From Rhodothermales bacterium (lineage in GTDB: Bacteria; Bacteroidota; Rhodothermia; Rhodothermales; JANQRZ01), in NCBI GenBank assembly GCA_028284265.1, contig JANQRZ010000014.1, positions 1 through 64,000 on the forward strand: a stretch of 64,000 nucleotides of DNA, read 5' to 3'. The translations under genes and the position numbers were made by a program. Below are positions 43,281 through 52,995 of this stretch, one piece after another (positions within the stretch are counted from its first letter, which is position 1; the number at the start of each line of letters is the position of its first letter). Under the pieces are notes generated by a model. The model worked only from the letters and a program-made list of their open reading frames with translations, searched no databases and had not been told where the DNA came from.

Positions 43281-45086
43281 ATGCGCCATTTCCTCGTTAC
43301 CCTCTTTGCGGGCTTCCTCGGTTCGCTCTTTGCCCTCTTCGCGTTTGTCTTCCTCGGCCTCGCGTTCATGGTGGCCCTCCTGATGGGCAGCGATGCGGCG
43401 ACGTTCGTCGAGGACGACTCCGTGCTGCTCCTCGACCTCGCCGGGCCGCTCCCCGAAGAGGCTCCATTCGACCCGCTCGGCGCACTCCTCGGCACGTTCG
43501 AGGTGACGCTGCTCGACGTGATCGACGCACTCGAAAAGGCGGCGGTGGACGACCGGATCGAGGCGGTGTGGCTCCGGCCCGATGGCGTGATGGCGTCGTG
43601 GGCCACACTCTCTGAGGTGCGGGGTGCGCTCGATGGCTACCGGGCGAGTGGCAAGCCGCTCTATGCCAGCAGCGGCCCCAACGGGTTCGACGAAGCGGCC
43701 TACTACCTCGCCTCCGCTGCCGACTCGATCTTCACGCCGCCCGAGGCCGGGTTCGAACTCAACGGGTTCTACCTCTCGGCTCCGTTCTTCGCCGGGACGC
43801 TCGACAAGCTCGGGATCGAGGCGCAGGTGGTCCGCGCTGGAACGTACAAGAGCGCGGCCGAGATGTACACCAACCGGGGCTTCTCGCCGGAGAACCGCGA
43901 GCAGTACGCCAAACTTCTCGACGGCGTGAACACCACCTTCCTCTCGACCATCGCCGACGCACGCAGCCTGTCCGCCGACGACCTCGAAGCCGCTATCGAC
44001 GCAGGCGGACTCTACGAGGCTGAGGAAGCGCTCGAGGCGGATCTCGTGGACGACCTCCTCTACGAAGCCGAGGTGCTCGCTGTCATGCGCACCCTCACCG
44101 GACAGGACTTCGACGACGACCTCCGCACGGTGGGACTCTCGGACTACGCCTATGTCTCGCGCACTGAGGCGGGTCTCGACGCGGGCGACCCCGACAACGT
44201 GGTTGCGGTGGTCTATGCGGTCGGGCAGATCATCCCGGGCGAGAGCCAGCCGGACACGGGCAACGGGGCTTTCCTCGGCTCGGACAGCTTCACCGAAACG
44301 ATGCGCGAGGCGGCCCGCGACGAGGACGTGCGGGCGATTGTCGTCCGCGTGGACTCGCCCGGCGGCTCGGCGACGGCCTCGGACGCGATGTGGCATGCCG
44401 TCGCCGAAGCCAGCGAGCAGGTGCCGGTCGTGGTCTCGATGGGCAGCGTCGCGGCCTCGGGCGGGTACTACCTCGCGGCCCCCGCCGATACGATTGTGGC
44501 CGACGCGAACACGGTCACCGGCTCGATCGGCGTGATCTCGCTCTTGTTCGACGCGACGGAGTTCTTGAATGACAAGCTCGGCGTCACGCTCGACGTGCTC
44601 CAGACCGGTCCGACGGCGGGGGTCTACGCCCTCGGCGAACCACTCGACGCCAGAGAGCGCGCCGTGCTGGAGCGCTCGACGGAGCGGGTCTACGACACCT
44701 TCGTCACCCGCGTCGCCGACGGGCGCGGCCTCTCGCCCGAAACCGTCCGCGCCCTCGGCGGGGGCCGCGTCTATACCGGAGCCGACGCGCTCGACCTCGG
44801 CCTCGTGGACGTGCTCGGCGACCTCAACGACGCCGTCGCCATCGCCGCCGACATGGCAGGGCTGGAGGTGGACGACTACCAGCTCTGGTTCCTCCCGCCC
44901 GAGAAGTCGTTCCTCGAAGAGCTAGGCTTCGTCGTCAACGCGCAGGCCTCGGCCCTGCTGACGCGCCTCCGCCCGCTCTCGCCTGCCGAAGAACTGCTCC
45001 GCCGCCAGACCGACTTGCTCCACGACGCCTTCCGCCTCCACGCCACCCCGCACACCCGCTTGCTCTCCGACGTGTGGGTGAGGTGA
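43281..45086 (+). CDS. sppA: Signal peptide peptidase SppA, 67K type
   Basis: 601 aa. Membrane-anchored serine protease that degrades cleaved signal peptides. One N-terminal helix (about 10-35), then two homologous ClpP-like halves. The catalytic Lys is K190 (AGTYKSAAE) in the first half and the Ser is S393 (VAASGGYYLA) in the second, as in the E. coli enzyme. Length normal for the tetrameric 67K form. Convergent with the next gene. Confidence 0.95.
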   Translation: MRHFLVTLFAGFLGSLFALFAFVFLGLAFMVALLMGSDAATFVEDDSVLLLDLAGPLPEEAPFDPLGALLGTFEVTLLDVIDALEKAAVDDRIEAVWLRPDGVMASWATLSEVRGALDGYRASGKPLYASSGPNGFDEAAYYLASAADSIFTPPEAGFELNGFYLSAPFFAGTLDKLGIEAQVVRAGTYKSAAEMYTNRGFSPENREQYAKLLDGVNTTFLSTIADARSLSADDLEAAIDAGGLYEAEEALEADLVDDLLYEAEVLAVMRTLTGQDFDDDLRTVGLSDYAYVSRTEAGLDAGDPDNVVAVVYAVGQIIPGESQPDTGNGAFLGSDSFTETMREAARDEDVRAIVVRVDSPGGSATASDAMWHAVAEASEQVPVVVSMGSVAASGGYYLAAPADTIVADANTVTGSIGVISLLFDATEFLNDKLGVTLDVLQTGPTAGVYALGEPLDARERAVLERSTERVYDTFVTRVADGRGLSPETVRALGGGRVYTGADALDLGLVDVLGDLNDAVAIAADMAGLEVDDYQLWFLPPEKSFLEELGFVVNAQASALLTRLRPLSPAEELLRRQTDLLHDAFRLHATPHTRLLSDVWVR

Positions 45087-45108
45087 GGCTAGGGCCATGT
45101 TTATTCAG

Positions 45109-46071
45109 TCAATCCACGGCAGCAGGTGATTCGGCATACTCGAAACTCCTCGCGACCGAGTGAAAGGCACCCATGAAATCCTCCTCCCGTTCAGCGCCTA
45201 CCATCCCGACCATGATGTAATAACTGAACGCGGACCTCGGAACTATGATCTGATAGACCCTGAGGAGTACTCCACTTCTCTTGTCAACGGCAGCCCCGGT
45301 CAACTCATAAGCAACTCGCCCCCCGATCTCTATTTGCTCGAACCCAGACTCAGAGAAATCACTTAGCGTGACTATCCTCTTCGCACGCTCTACCGCTTTG
45401 CGCTCTGCATCCTCTTCTGAGATTGCCCCCTCTTCGAGCGCGATAACCATTAGGGCTTCCTCTGGTGAAGCAGGTTCGGCCTTATCCGACTCAGCGAGCG
45501 AAATAGCTCCACCAAGTCTACTTTGCCCCTTGAACAGAGGAGGAATCTCCACATGAAACGGCAAACCCTCAAACACATCTGTGACAGGTGCATCAATCCA
45601 GTCTAGCGTCATCAGTGCATCGTTGAGTTTCTCCGTATGCTCAGCAGCAGAGACTTCTGGGTATGTAGCGACAACCATGAATGCGGCCTTGTCGTCTGAG
45701 GTAATGAGAATCTGCTTGTGCATCACAGAGCCGTAGTAGGGTTGCTCTGCAAAAACCCACAGCCCCTGTGCTCCATTGACCTCCACAGAAGTAGAGTCAA
45801 TCAGCTTCATATTCTGAGTAGCTAGAGCCTCCACTGTCACTGCTTGTCTCAGTTCATCGAATGGAGCACCCGGCATCTCCATCACCATGATTGAAGCTTC
45901 AGCTTCTTCGTTCTGGAACCCAGAGAAGTGAGTTGCAGGCACGAATCCGTCAGGTGGGGCAAGGCGCGCTCGTGAACCTGACACCTGCTGCTGTTGAGCC
46001 AAAGCAGGAGCAACAATGAACCAAGTAGCCGCAGCTACCAAAAGGAACCGAAAGGAATCAAACCGAAGCAT
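45109..46071 (-). CDS. Secreted protein with two similar halves
   Basis: 320 aa with a Sec signal peptide (about 1-25, ending PALAQ). Two halves (about 55-150 and 200-315) share an order of strands: a charged helix, a GxxxxE/Y strand, then a ...Y...VG.......FM..F.S...SF/LDW ending, which suggests a duplicated PsbP/DcrB-like fold. The GC content and codon use look lower than those of neighbouring genes. No family can be named with confidence; function unknown. Confidence 0.6.
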   Translation of the reverse strand: MLRFDSFRFLLVAAATWFIVAPALAQQQQVSGSRARLAPPDGFVPATHFSGFQNEEAEASIMVMEMPGAPFDELRQAVTVEALATQNMKLIDSTSVEVNGAQGLWVFAEQPYYGSVMHKQILITSDDKAAFMVVATYPEVSAAEHTEKLNDALMTLDWIDAPVTDVFEGLPFHVEIPPLFKGQSRLGGAISLAESDKAEPASPEEALMVIALEEGAISEEDAERKAVERAKRIVTLSDFSESGFEQIEIGGRVAYELTGAAVDKRSGVLLRVYQIIVPRSAFSYYIMVGMVGAEREEDFMGAFHSVARSFEYAESPAAVD

Positions 46072-46103
46072 AGATTTAGTTCTTTGTTAGTCGGAACGTC
46101 ACA

Positions 46104-46637
46104 TCAAGCCCGCACCCAAGTCTCGAAGCGGAAGCCATCGTGCGACTCGCGATGCTGCAGCTCGAACTCTGTGCCCAGGAGGTGCTCGACGGGCGGGAAG
46201 AAGGTGTCGCCGTCGTAGTCGCCCTCAACGAAGGTGAGTTCGAGGCGGTCGGCGAGGGGGAGCGTCTGCTCGTAGATCGTCGCGCCGCCGCCGATGCAGA
46301 TATGGTCGCGGTCGGCGAAGGCGTCGAAGGCGGCGTCGAGCGACGGGTAGACGTGGATGCCGGGATGGTCGACCCGAACGGGATGATGCGTGAGGACGAC
46401 GTTCTCGCGCCCCGGCAGCGGCCCGCCGAACTGGTGCAGCACCGACTCGAACGTCCGCCGCCCCATGACCAGCGGGTGCCCGAGCGTGAGCCGCTTGAAA
46501 TGCTTCAAGTCCTCGGGGATGTGCCACGGCAACGCCTGCCCGTCGCCGATCACGCGGTTGGTCTCCGCGAGCGCAGCGACGATGACGATCTCCGGTCGGG
46601 TGTCGAAGGTCGAGGGTTGGGAGTCTTGGGAGGTCAT
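46104..46637 (-). CDS. folA: Dihydrofolate reductase
   Basis: 177 aa. NADPH-dependent reduction of dihydrofolate to tetrahydrofolate. Conserved: IVAALAETNRVIGDGQALPWHIPEDLKHFK (motifs WHIPEDL and GRRTFES), LPGRENVVLT and GGGATIYEQ. The start keeps about 15 extra residues before the first strand. Lies downstream of thyA on the same strand, separated by a dispersed repeat, so the two functions (dTMP synthesis and recycling of dihydrofolate) are paired. Confidence 0.96.
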   Translation of the reverse strand: MTSQDSQPSTFDTRPEIVIVAALAETNRVIGDGQALPWHIPEDLKHFKRLTLGHPLVMGRRTFESVLHQFGGPLPGRENVVLTHHPVRVDHPGIHVYPSLDAAFDAFADRDHICIGGGATIYEQTLPLADRLELTFVEGDYDGDTFFPPVEHLLGTEFELQHRESHDGFRFETWVRA

Positions 46638-46654
46638 CTCAAACGTTGCATCTT

Positions 46655-46780
46655 GTCATTGCGAGGAGCCTGAAGGGCGACGTGGCAACCCGAAGGCTCG
46701 GCGAAGCCACTCTCCAAATGGATACGACTACTTCGGGAGATTGCCGCGTCGTTCGGCTACGCCTCTCTCCTCGCAATGAC
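46655..46780. repeat. Dispersed inverted repeat, GTCATTGCGAG family
   Basis: Ends GTCATTGCGAGG (46655) and CTCGCAATGAC (46780). Contains a 27-bp block identical to the interior of the 10811-10931 element, in the opposite orientation. It sits between thyA and folA. Confidence 0.8.
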
Positions 46781-46814
46781 AGCATTTTTTTTCAGAGGTT
46801 GCCAACGTCAAACC

Positions 46815-47723
46815 TCAAACTGCCACCGCAAAGCGGATGGTCTCGTGATGCTGATAGCCATCGAGTTGGACATCCTCGAAGGTCAACTCGTCAAGCGGCT
46901 TGTCGGCAATCGTGAGGAGCGGAGCCTCGAACGGTTCGCGCTCCAACTGTTCCCGGAGGCCGTCGACATGGTTGACGTAGACGTGCGCGTCGATGAGCGT
47001 GTGGGCGAAGACGCCCGGCTCCATGCCAACCTGCTGCGCGATGGCCTGAGTCAGCAGCGCATAGCACGCGAGGTTGAACGGGACACCGAGGGCGAGATCG
47101 GCGGAGCGCTGGGTGAGGTGGCAGTTGAGGCGTTGCCGCCCGTCTTCCGTTTCCTGCACGTTCAGGACCCACGCGAAGTGGCACGGCGGCAGCTTGCTCA
47201 CCGCTGCATTCGCCGGATGCCACGCGCTCACCACGAGCCGCCGCGAGGTCGGGTTGCGCCGGAGTTCATCGATCACGTAGCCGACCTGATCGAATGACAG
47301 TGAGCCGTCGGCCTCCTGCCGGACGTTCGGGTGGTCCGGCCCGACGAAGACCTCGCCGTCGAGCGCCGCGCCCTGGGCCGGGATCGGGAAGCGCCGCCAG
47401 AACCGACCATAGGCCGTTTCGAGTCGCCCCTCATCGTCGGCCCACGCATCCCAGATCTTGGTGTGGTCGCGGAGGTCGCGGATGTGCGGTTCGCCGGAGA
47501 GGTACCACAGCACCTCGCGCAGCATCGAGTCGAAGTAGACCTTCTTCGTCGTCAGCAGCGGGTAGCCGTCGGCGAGATCGACTTTGTAGAACTCGCCGAA
47601 CGACGAGATGGTGTCGGTGCCGGTGCGGTTGCGCTTCAGCGTGCCGGTGTCGAGCACGCGGCGGACGACGTCGAGGTAGGCGCGGTCGGCGGCGGAGGTG
47701 ACGATTGGGTCGGTGACTTGCAT
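46815..47723 (-). CDS. thyA: Thymidylate synthase
   Basis: 302 aa from ATG 47723. Methylates dUMP to dTMP with methylenetetrahydrofolate. The catalytic Cys is in LPPCHFAWV. TLKRNRTGTDTISSFG, YLSGEPHIRDLRDHTKIWD (both conserved blocks), LNCHLTQRSADLALGVPFN and YQHHETIRFAVAV at the end are family signatures. The reading frame is open upstream, but the extra 26 residues do not match the family. Confidence 0.96.
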   Translation of the reverse strand: MQVTDPIVTSAADRAYLDVVRRVLDTGTLKRNRTGTDTISSFGEFYKVDLADGYPLLTTKKVYFDSMLREVLWYLSGEPHIRDLRDHTKIWDAWADDEGRLETAYGRFWRRFPIPAQGAALDGEVFVGPDHPNVRQEADGSLSFDQVGYVIDELRRNPTSRRLVVSAWHPANAAVSKLPPCHFAWVLNVQETEDGRQRLNCHLTQRSADLALGVPFNLACYALLTQAIAQQVGMEPGVFAHTLIDAHVYVNHVDGLREQLEREPFEAPLLTIADKPLDELTFEDVQLDGYQHHETIRFAVAV

Positions 47724-47870
47724 GGGCGGCGGACGGTTACAGCAGCGGATATCAGAGGATACGGACGCGGGGCGCTCGGCTGAAGTTGGAGTTTTCCACA
47801 AACGTGGAACGGAGCGGCGTCTCCCCTATTCAACCGATCCTCTCTTGCTCAGTTGACAAGCCCGAATCTT

Positions 47871-47976
47871 GTCATCTCGACCGAGCAGAGCGAGTGGAGA
47901 GATCTCTAGTGGCATCACAGTTGGTCTCACTAGAGATCCCTCGACTACGCCCCATCGGGGCTTCGCTCGGGATGAC
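47871..47976. repeat. Dispersed inverted repeat, GTCATCTCGACCGAGC family
   Basis: Ends GTCATCTCGACCGAGC (47871) and GCTCGGGATGAC (47976). It is the same element as at 42541-42662 in the opposite orientation. It takes up the middle of the 302-bp gap between thyA and the small gene at 48026. I see no gene in the rest of that gap. Confidence 0.8.
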
Positions 47977-48025
47977 CAAGTAAGAGATTGAACAGCAGCC
48001 CCCCTCCTCACCAACACCTGCACCG

Positions 48026-48286
48026 ATGGACCCCGGCCTCCACGTCAAGCAAGCGATCAACCACCTCGACAAAATCCTCGGGTACTATCCCTACGTGCAA
48101 GAAGGCGACACGGCGACCGTCGCGCTCACGCCCGAAGACTGGCAGGTTGTCGCTGACGCGATGTTCCGAATGAGCACGCCGAGGGAGGTTTTCCCCGACG
48201 CCATCGAGGACTACACCCTCACCGACGACCAGCGAGCGATTTTGCTGAAGACCGCCGACTGCACGATCACAGTGGAGATGGGGTAG
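48026..48286 (+). CDS. Small conserved-looking protein, unknown
   Basis: 86 aa. Helical, with LHVKQAINHLDKILGYYPYV, then LTPEDWQVVADAM and LTDDQRAILLKTADC. Codon use matches neighbouring genes and there is no antisense competitor, so it looks real. No membrane segment or signal. No family recognised. Confidence 0.5.
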   Translation: MDPGLHVKQAINHLDKILGYYPYVQEGDTATVALTPEDWQVVADAMFRMSTPREVFPDAIEDYTLTDDQRAILLKTADCTITVEMG

Positions 48287-48290
48287 GAGA

Positions 48291-48350
48291 GCTTTCAGCT
48301 GTTAGATTTTAGTTGCTCATCTTGGGAGCCAAAAGCCAAGAGCTGAAAGC
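48291..48350. terminator. Inverted repeat between convergent genes
   Basis: Perfect 10-bp arms GCTTTCAGCT and AGCTGAAAGC, 40 nt apart, with an inner GGAGCCAAAAGCC-type sequence like that in the atpD-atpC gap. Lies between the stops of the small gene and apaG and probably ends both transcripts. Confidence 0.5.
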
Positions 48351-48356
48351 CACCGG

Positions 48357-48740
48357 CTAATTCGCCGCGGCGCGGAGGTGGAACAGCGGAATCTGCGCGC
48401 GGAAGCGGGAGCCGTTGGGGCGCTGCATGAGGTAGGTTCCCTCCATTGTACCCGCCATCGTCTCCAGCACGCAGAACGAGTTGTAGGTGTGCATCCCGTC
48501 CGGCGCAATCGCCGGTTGCTGCCCGACGACGCCCTCGCCTTCAACCTCGGTCGAGCGCCCGTCGCTGTGGCGGATCACCCAGTGGCGACGGAGGAGCTGC
48601 ACCTCGGTATCGCTCTGATTCTCGATGCGGATGAAGTAGGCGAACACGAACCGACCCGCGAATACGTCGGACTGATCGTCGAGGTAGACGGGGTCGACCG
48701 AGACGGTGACTTGCTCGGTGGTGGCGGCGTAGTGGGACAC
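48357..48740 (-). CDS. apaG: ApaG domain protein
   Basis: 127 aa from the GTG at 48740, chosen because GGAGGT stands 5 nt before it. An in-frame ATG at 48812 would overlap the neighbouring gene. Family features: VTVSVDPVYLDDQSD, FVFAYFIRIENQ, LLRRHWVI, DG.....VEGEGVVGQQP and YNSFCVLETMAGTMEG. Fibronectin-like fold linked to Co2+/Mg2+ resistance in enterobacteria. Probably co-transcribed with the BtpA-like gene, 10 bp away. Confidence 0.92.
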   Translation of the reverse strand: MSHYAATTEQVTVSVDPVYLDDQSDVFAGRFVFAYFIRIENQSDTEVQLLRRHWVIRHSDGRSTEVEGEGVVGQQPAIAPDGMHTYNSFCVLETMAGTMEGTYLMQRPNGSRFRAQIPLFHLRAAAN

Positions 48741-48750
48741 GGCGGACCTC

Positions 48751-49584
48751 CTATCCGATGGCGCTGTACGTGCTGCGCGCGTGCTCGGCGACCTCCACGA
48801 TGTGCTGCACACGGTGCTCGCAGACGGGCGCGTTCCAAACGCCCCCCTCCTTGAACGCGCTGCCGATGATGAACCCGTCGGCGCATTGCACGAGGCGCTC
48901 GATGTTCTCCGGCGTCACGCCACTGCCGATCAGCACGGGGAGCGGTGTCGCTTCGCGGACGGCACAGAGGTCGTCCATGCCCGGCTCTTGCCCGGTACGA
49001 ACGCCCGTGACTACGACCCCGTCGGCGTGGTGGAGCTGCATGAGTTGGGCGATCTCTTCGATAGGAACATCGCCCGTCCAAGTGTGCGAAGCATGCTTCT
49101 TCTTGACGTCGGCGAACACCGGAATGTCGTGCGCACCAATGGCACTGCGGTAGCGGAGGACGGTCCCCGCGCACGCTTCGGCGATGCCCTTGTCCGAGAC
49201 GTGGGCATAAGTCCAGCCCTCGGCCCGGATGAAGTCGCACTGCGCCGCGAGGGCGACGGCGAGCGCCGTCTTGTTCGCCTGAAAGAGGACCTGAATCCCG
49301 ACGGGCAGTTGCCCGACCTGCCGCTTGACGCACACCGCGACGCGCGTCATGAACGCCGCGACCTCCGGCCCCTGCTCGCGCTCGTGGATGCACGGGAAGT
49401 CGTGCATATTCTCCAGCACGAGGCCGTCGACGCCGAGGTCGGCGTAGAGCTTGGCCTCGGTGACGGCACGCTCGACGGTGGACTCGATGGACCGATAGCC
49501 TGGTGCACCCGGTGAGGGGCCGGTGTGCACCATCGCCAAGATGGGCTTCGGCTTTCGGAAGATCCGACTCATCGTCTTCAGCAT
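48751..49584 (-). CDS. BtpA/SgcQ family TIM-barrel protein
   Basis: 277 aa. Starts with KPILAMVHTGPSPGAPGYRS, followed by DLGVDGLVLENMHDFP, AGTVLRYRSAIGA, DVKKKHASH, DGVVVTGVRTGQEP and IGSGVTPENIE, all of the BtpA family. In cyanobacteria BtpA is needed for photosystem I stability; in other bacteria it may be a sugar-phosphate isomerase-like enzyme, function uncertain. ATG 49572 (MSRIFRK) is also a possible start. Confidence 0.88.
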   Translation of the reverse strand: MLKTMSRIFRKPKPILAMVHTGPSPGAPGYRSIESTVERAVTEAKLYADLGVDGLVLENMHDFPCIHEREQGPEVAAFMTRVAVCVKRQVGQLPVGIQVLFQANKTALAVALAAQCDFIRAEGWTYAHVSDKGIAEACAGTVLRYRSAIGAHDIPVFADVKKKHASHTWTGDVPIEEIAQLMQLHHADGVVVTGVRTGQEPGMDDLCAVREATPLPVLIGSGVTPENIERLVQCADGFIIGSAFKEGGVWNAPVCEHRVQHIVEVAEHARSTYSAIG

Positions 49585-49797
49585 CGGGCGTACCTCTCAG
49601 ATCGGAACGGGCGAAGGAATCGTGTGAAGTCCGGGTTAGACGGCGCGGTTCACTGCAACCCAACCGGGAAACACGCTGTTCCGAAGATTCTGCAACCCGC
49701 CGCGAAAGAGACCGCCCCGTTCCCGGCACGAATCACCCGGCCCGCACGGGCGTATGCTAGTGTTGTCCTCGCACGACAGCTTGCCGCCTCCCGCCTT

Positions 49798-51690
49798 ATG
49801 TCTGCTCTCGACCTCCTCCCCGCCGACGCCGCTCGCACTCCTGTCCTCTCGCTGCCCGAGGTCACCATCCTCTTCGCAGGCGACTCCGGCGATGGGATGC
49901 AACTCACCGGCGGCCAGTTCACCCTCGCCACCGCGAAGGCCCGCAACGACCTCGCGACGCTCCCCGACTTCCCCGCCGAGATTCGTGCCCCGGCCGGGAC
50001 CACCTACGGTGTCTCCGGCTTCCAGCTTCACTTCGGTGCGACCGAAATCTCAACGCCCGGCGACGAGGTAGACCTCCTCGTGGCGATGAACCCCGCCGCG
50101 CTCAAGGTCAACCTGCACCGGGTGCGGAAGTCGAGCGAGGGCAGCGGGGCTGTGCTCGTCAACACCAACGCCTTCGAGCAGCGCGACCTCAACCTCGCGG
50201 GATACGAGTCGAACCCGCTGGAGGATGGGACCCTCGACGGCTACGAGGTCTTCCCGGTTGAACTAACGCGCCTCACCCGCGAGGCCCTCGCCGACTTCGA
50301 CCTCTCGACGAAGGAGGTGGACCGCTCGAAGAACATGTTCGCGCTCGGCCTCGCGCTGTGGCTCTACACCCGACCCGTCGAGCCGACGCTGGAGTGGCTG
50401 GAGGCTAAATTTGCCACCAAGCCCGACATCCTCGAAGCGAACCGGCACGTCCTCACGAAGGGCTACCATTTCGGCGAGACGACCGAGACCTTTGCGGCCC
50501 GCTACGAAGTGGCTCCGGCCACGCTGCCGCCCGGCCTCTACCGGGCCATCCGGGGCAATGAAGCCCTCGCCCTCGGCCTCGTCACCGCCGCCGTGCGGAG
50601 CGGGCTGGAAATCGTTTACGGCTCCTACCCCATCACGCCCGCCTCGGACCTCCTCCACGCGCTCTCGAAGCATAAAAACTTTGGCGTACTGACGGTGCAG
50701 GCCGAGGACGAGATCGCGGCGGTCGGTGCCGCGCTCGGCGCAAGCTTTGCCGGGCGACTTGGGGTGACGGCGACGAGTGGGCCGGGCCTCGCACTCAAGA
50801 CGGAGTTCGTCGGCCTCGGCATCATCACCGAGCTTCCGCTCGTCGTGATCGACGTGCAACGCGCCGGACCAAGTACGGGGATGCCGACCAAGACCGAACA
50901 GTCCGACCTCCTCTTCGCGCTCTACGGTCGCAACGGCGACGCGCCGCTCCCGGTCATCGCCGCGAGCACACCGGGCGACTGCTACGAGGTGGCTTATGAG
51001 GCGTGCCGGATCGCGGTCAAGTATATGACGCCAGTGATTCTGCTCTCTGACGGCTACCTCGGCAACGGGGCCGAGCCGTGGCCCATCCCCGATCCCGACG
51101 CGCTCCGAGACTTCCCCGTCACCTTCGCCACCGAGCCGAACCGCGGCGACGAGTTCCTCCCCTACCTCCGCGACGACACCACCCTTGCCCGCGCGTGGGC
51201 GAAGCCGGGAACGCCGAATGTGGAGCACCGGCTCGGCGGGCTGGAGAAAGACCGCGAGACCGGCGGCGTCTCTTACGATCCCGAGAACCACGAAGCGATG
51301 ACCAAGCTGCGCGCTGCGAAGGTCGAGCGCGTCCAGCAGGAGATTCCCCCGACGGAGGTGTATGGCGATGACTCCGGCGACGTACTGATCGTGGGCTGGG
51401 GTTCGACGCGGGGCAGTATCGAAGCCGCGGTGAAGTCGGCTCGGGCCGATGGCCTGACCGTTGGGCACGTCCATATCCGCTGGCTGAACCCGCTGCCGCC
51501 TGACCTCGGCGATGTGCTCAGCCGGTTCGAGCACATCCTTGTGCCAGAGCTGAACAATGGACAACTCGTCCACGTCCTCCGCGACCGCTTCCTGCGCCCG
51601 GCAGAGAGCCTCGCCAAGATTCAGGGCCTCCCATTCAAGGCCAGCGAGATTGCCAAGCGAATCCGCGAGATGATTACCACCGAGCCTTAA
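49798..51690 (+). CDS. korA: 2-oxoacid:ferredoxin oxidoreductase alpha subunit with fused gamma domain
   Basis: 630 aa from ATG 49798. Residues 1-190 are the gamma (POR_N-like) domain with GDSGDGMQLTGGQF; the pyrimidine-binding alpha domain follows (IVYGSYPITPASDLLHAL, the TSGPGLALKTEF block and DVQRAGPSTGMPT), and the C-terminal domain ends in LVPELNNGQL. Oxidises 2-oxoglutarate or a similar 2-oxoacid with CoA and reduces ferredoxin. The 2-oxoglutarate label rests on overall similarity to KorAB. The ferredoxin-like proteins of the 11230 operon are possible acceptors in principle. Confidence 0.92.
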   Translation: MSALDLLPADAARTPVLSLPEVTILFAGDSGDGMQLTGGQFTLATAKARNDLATLPDFPAEIRAPAGTTYGVSGFQLHFGATEISTPGDEVDLLVAMNPAALKVNLHRVRKSSEGSGAVLVNTNAFEQRDLNLAGYESNPLEDGTLDGYEVFPVELTRLTREALADFDLSTKEVDRSKNMFALGLALWLYTRPVEPTLEWLEAKFATKPDILEANRHVLTKGYHFGETTETFAARYEVAPATLPPGLYRAIRGNEALALGLVTAAVRSGLEIVYGSYPITPASDLLHALSKHKNFGVLTVQAEDEIAAVGAALGASFAGRLGVTATSGPGLALKTEFVGLGIITELPLVVIDVQRAGPSTGMPTKTEQSDLLFALYGRNGDAPLPVIAASTPGDCYEVAYEACRIAVKYMTPVILLSDGYLGNGAEPWPIPDPDALRDFPVTFATEPNRGDEFLPYLRDDTTLARAWAKPGTPNVEHRLGGLEKDRETGGVSYDPENHEAMTKLRAAKVERVQQEIPPTEVYGDDSGDVLIVGWGSTRGSIEAAVKSARADGLTVGHVHIRWLNPLPPDLGDVLSRFEHILVPELNNGQLVHVLRDRFLRPAESLAKIQGLPFKASEIAKRIREMITTEP

Positions 51691-51698
51691 ATCCTGAC

Positions 51699-51777
51699 TG
51701 TAGGGGCGAACCTCCGTGTTCGCCCTGCGCCGTGTGGTCGCCCTGTGATCGGGCAGGCACACGGGCCTGCCCCTACG
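51699..51777. repeat. GTAGGGGCG-type inverted repeat between korA and korB
   Basis: Ends TGTAGGGGC (51699) and GCCCCTACG (51769-51777). Inner GCGAAC/GTTCGC and GGGCAGGC/GCCTGCCC pairs make nested hairpins. This is a widely seen type of intergenic repeat in bacteria. It lies inside the korAB operon and could adjust the ratio of the two subunits. Confidence 0.7.
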
Positions 51778-51789
51778 ACCCTGACGATC

Positions 51790-52983
<1,194 letters not shown>

Positions 52984-52995
52984 CAGCGCTGTCAC

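Noticed and set aside
43146-44396. N-terminal extension of the DUF2231 protein to 566 aa
   Set aside because: The added part is antisense to sppA; homology begins at MDLTIPYWHP (43145).
49525-49797. Longer start for korA
   Set aside because: The extra 91 residues overlap the divergent BtpA-like gene and show no family similarity; homology starts at MSALD.
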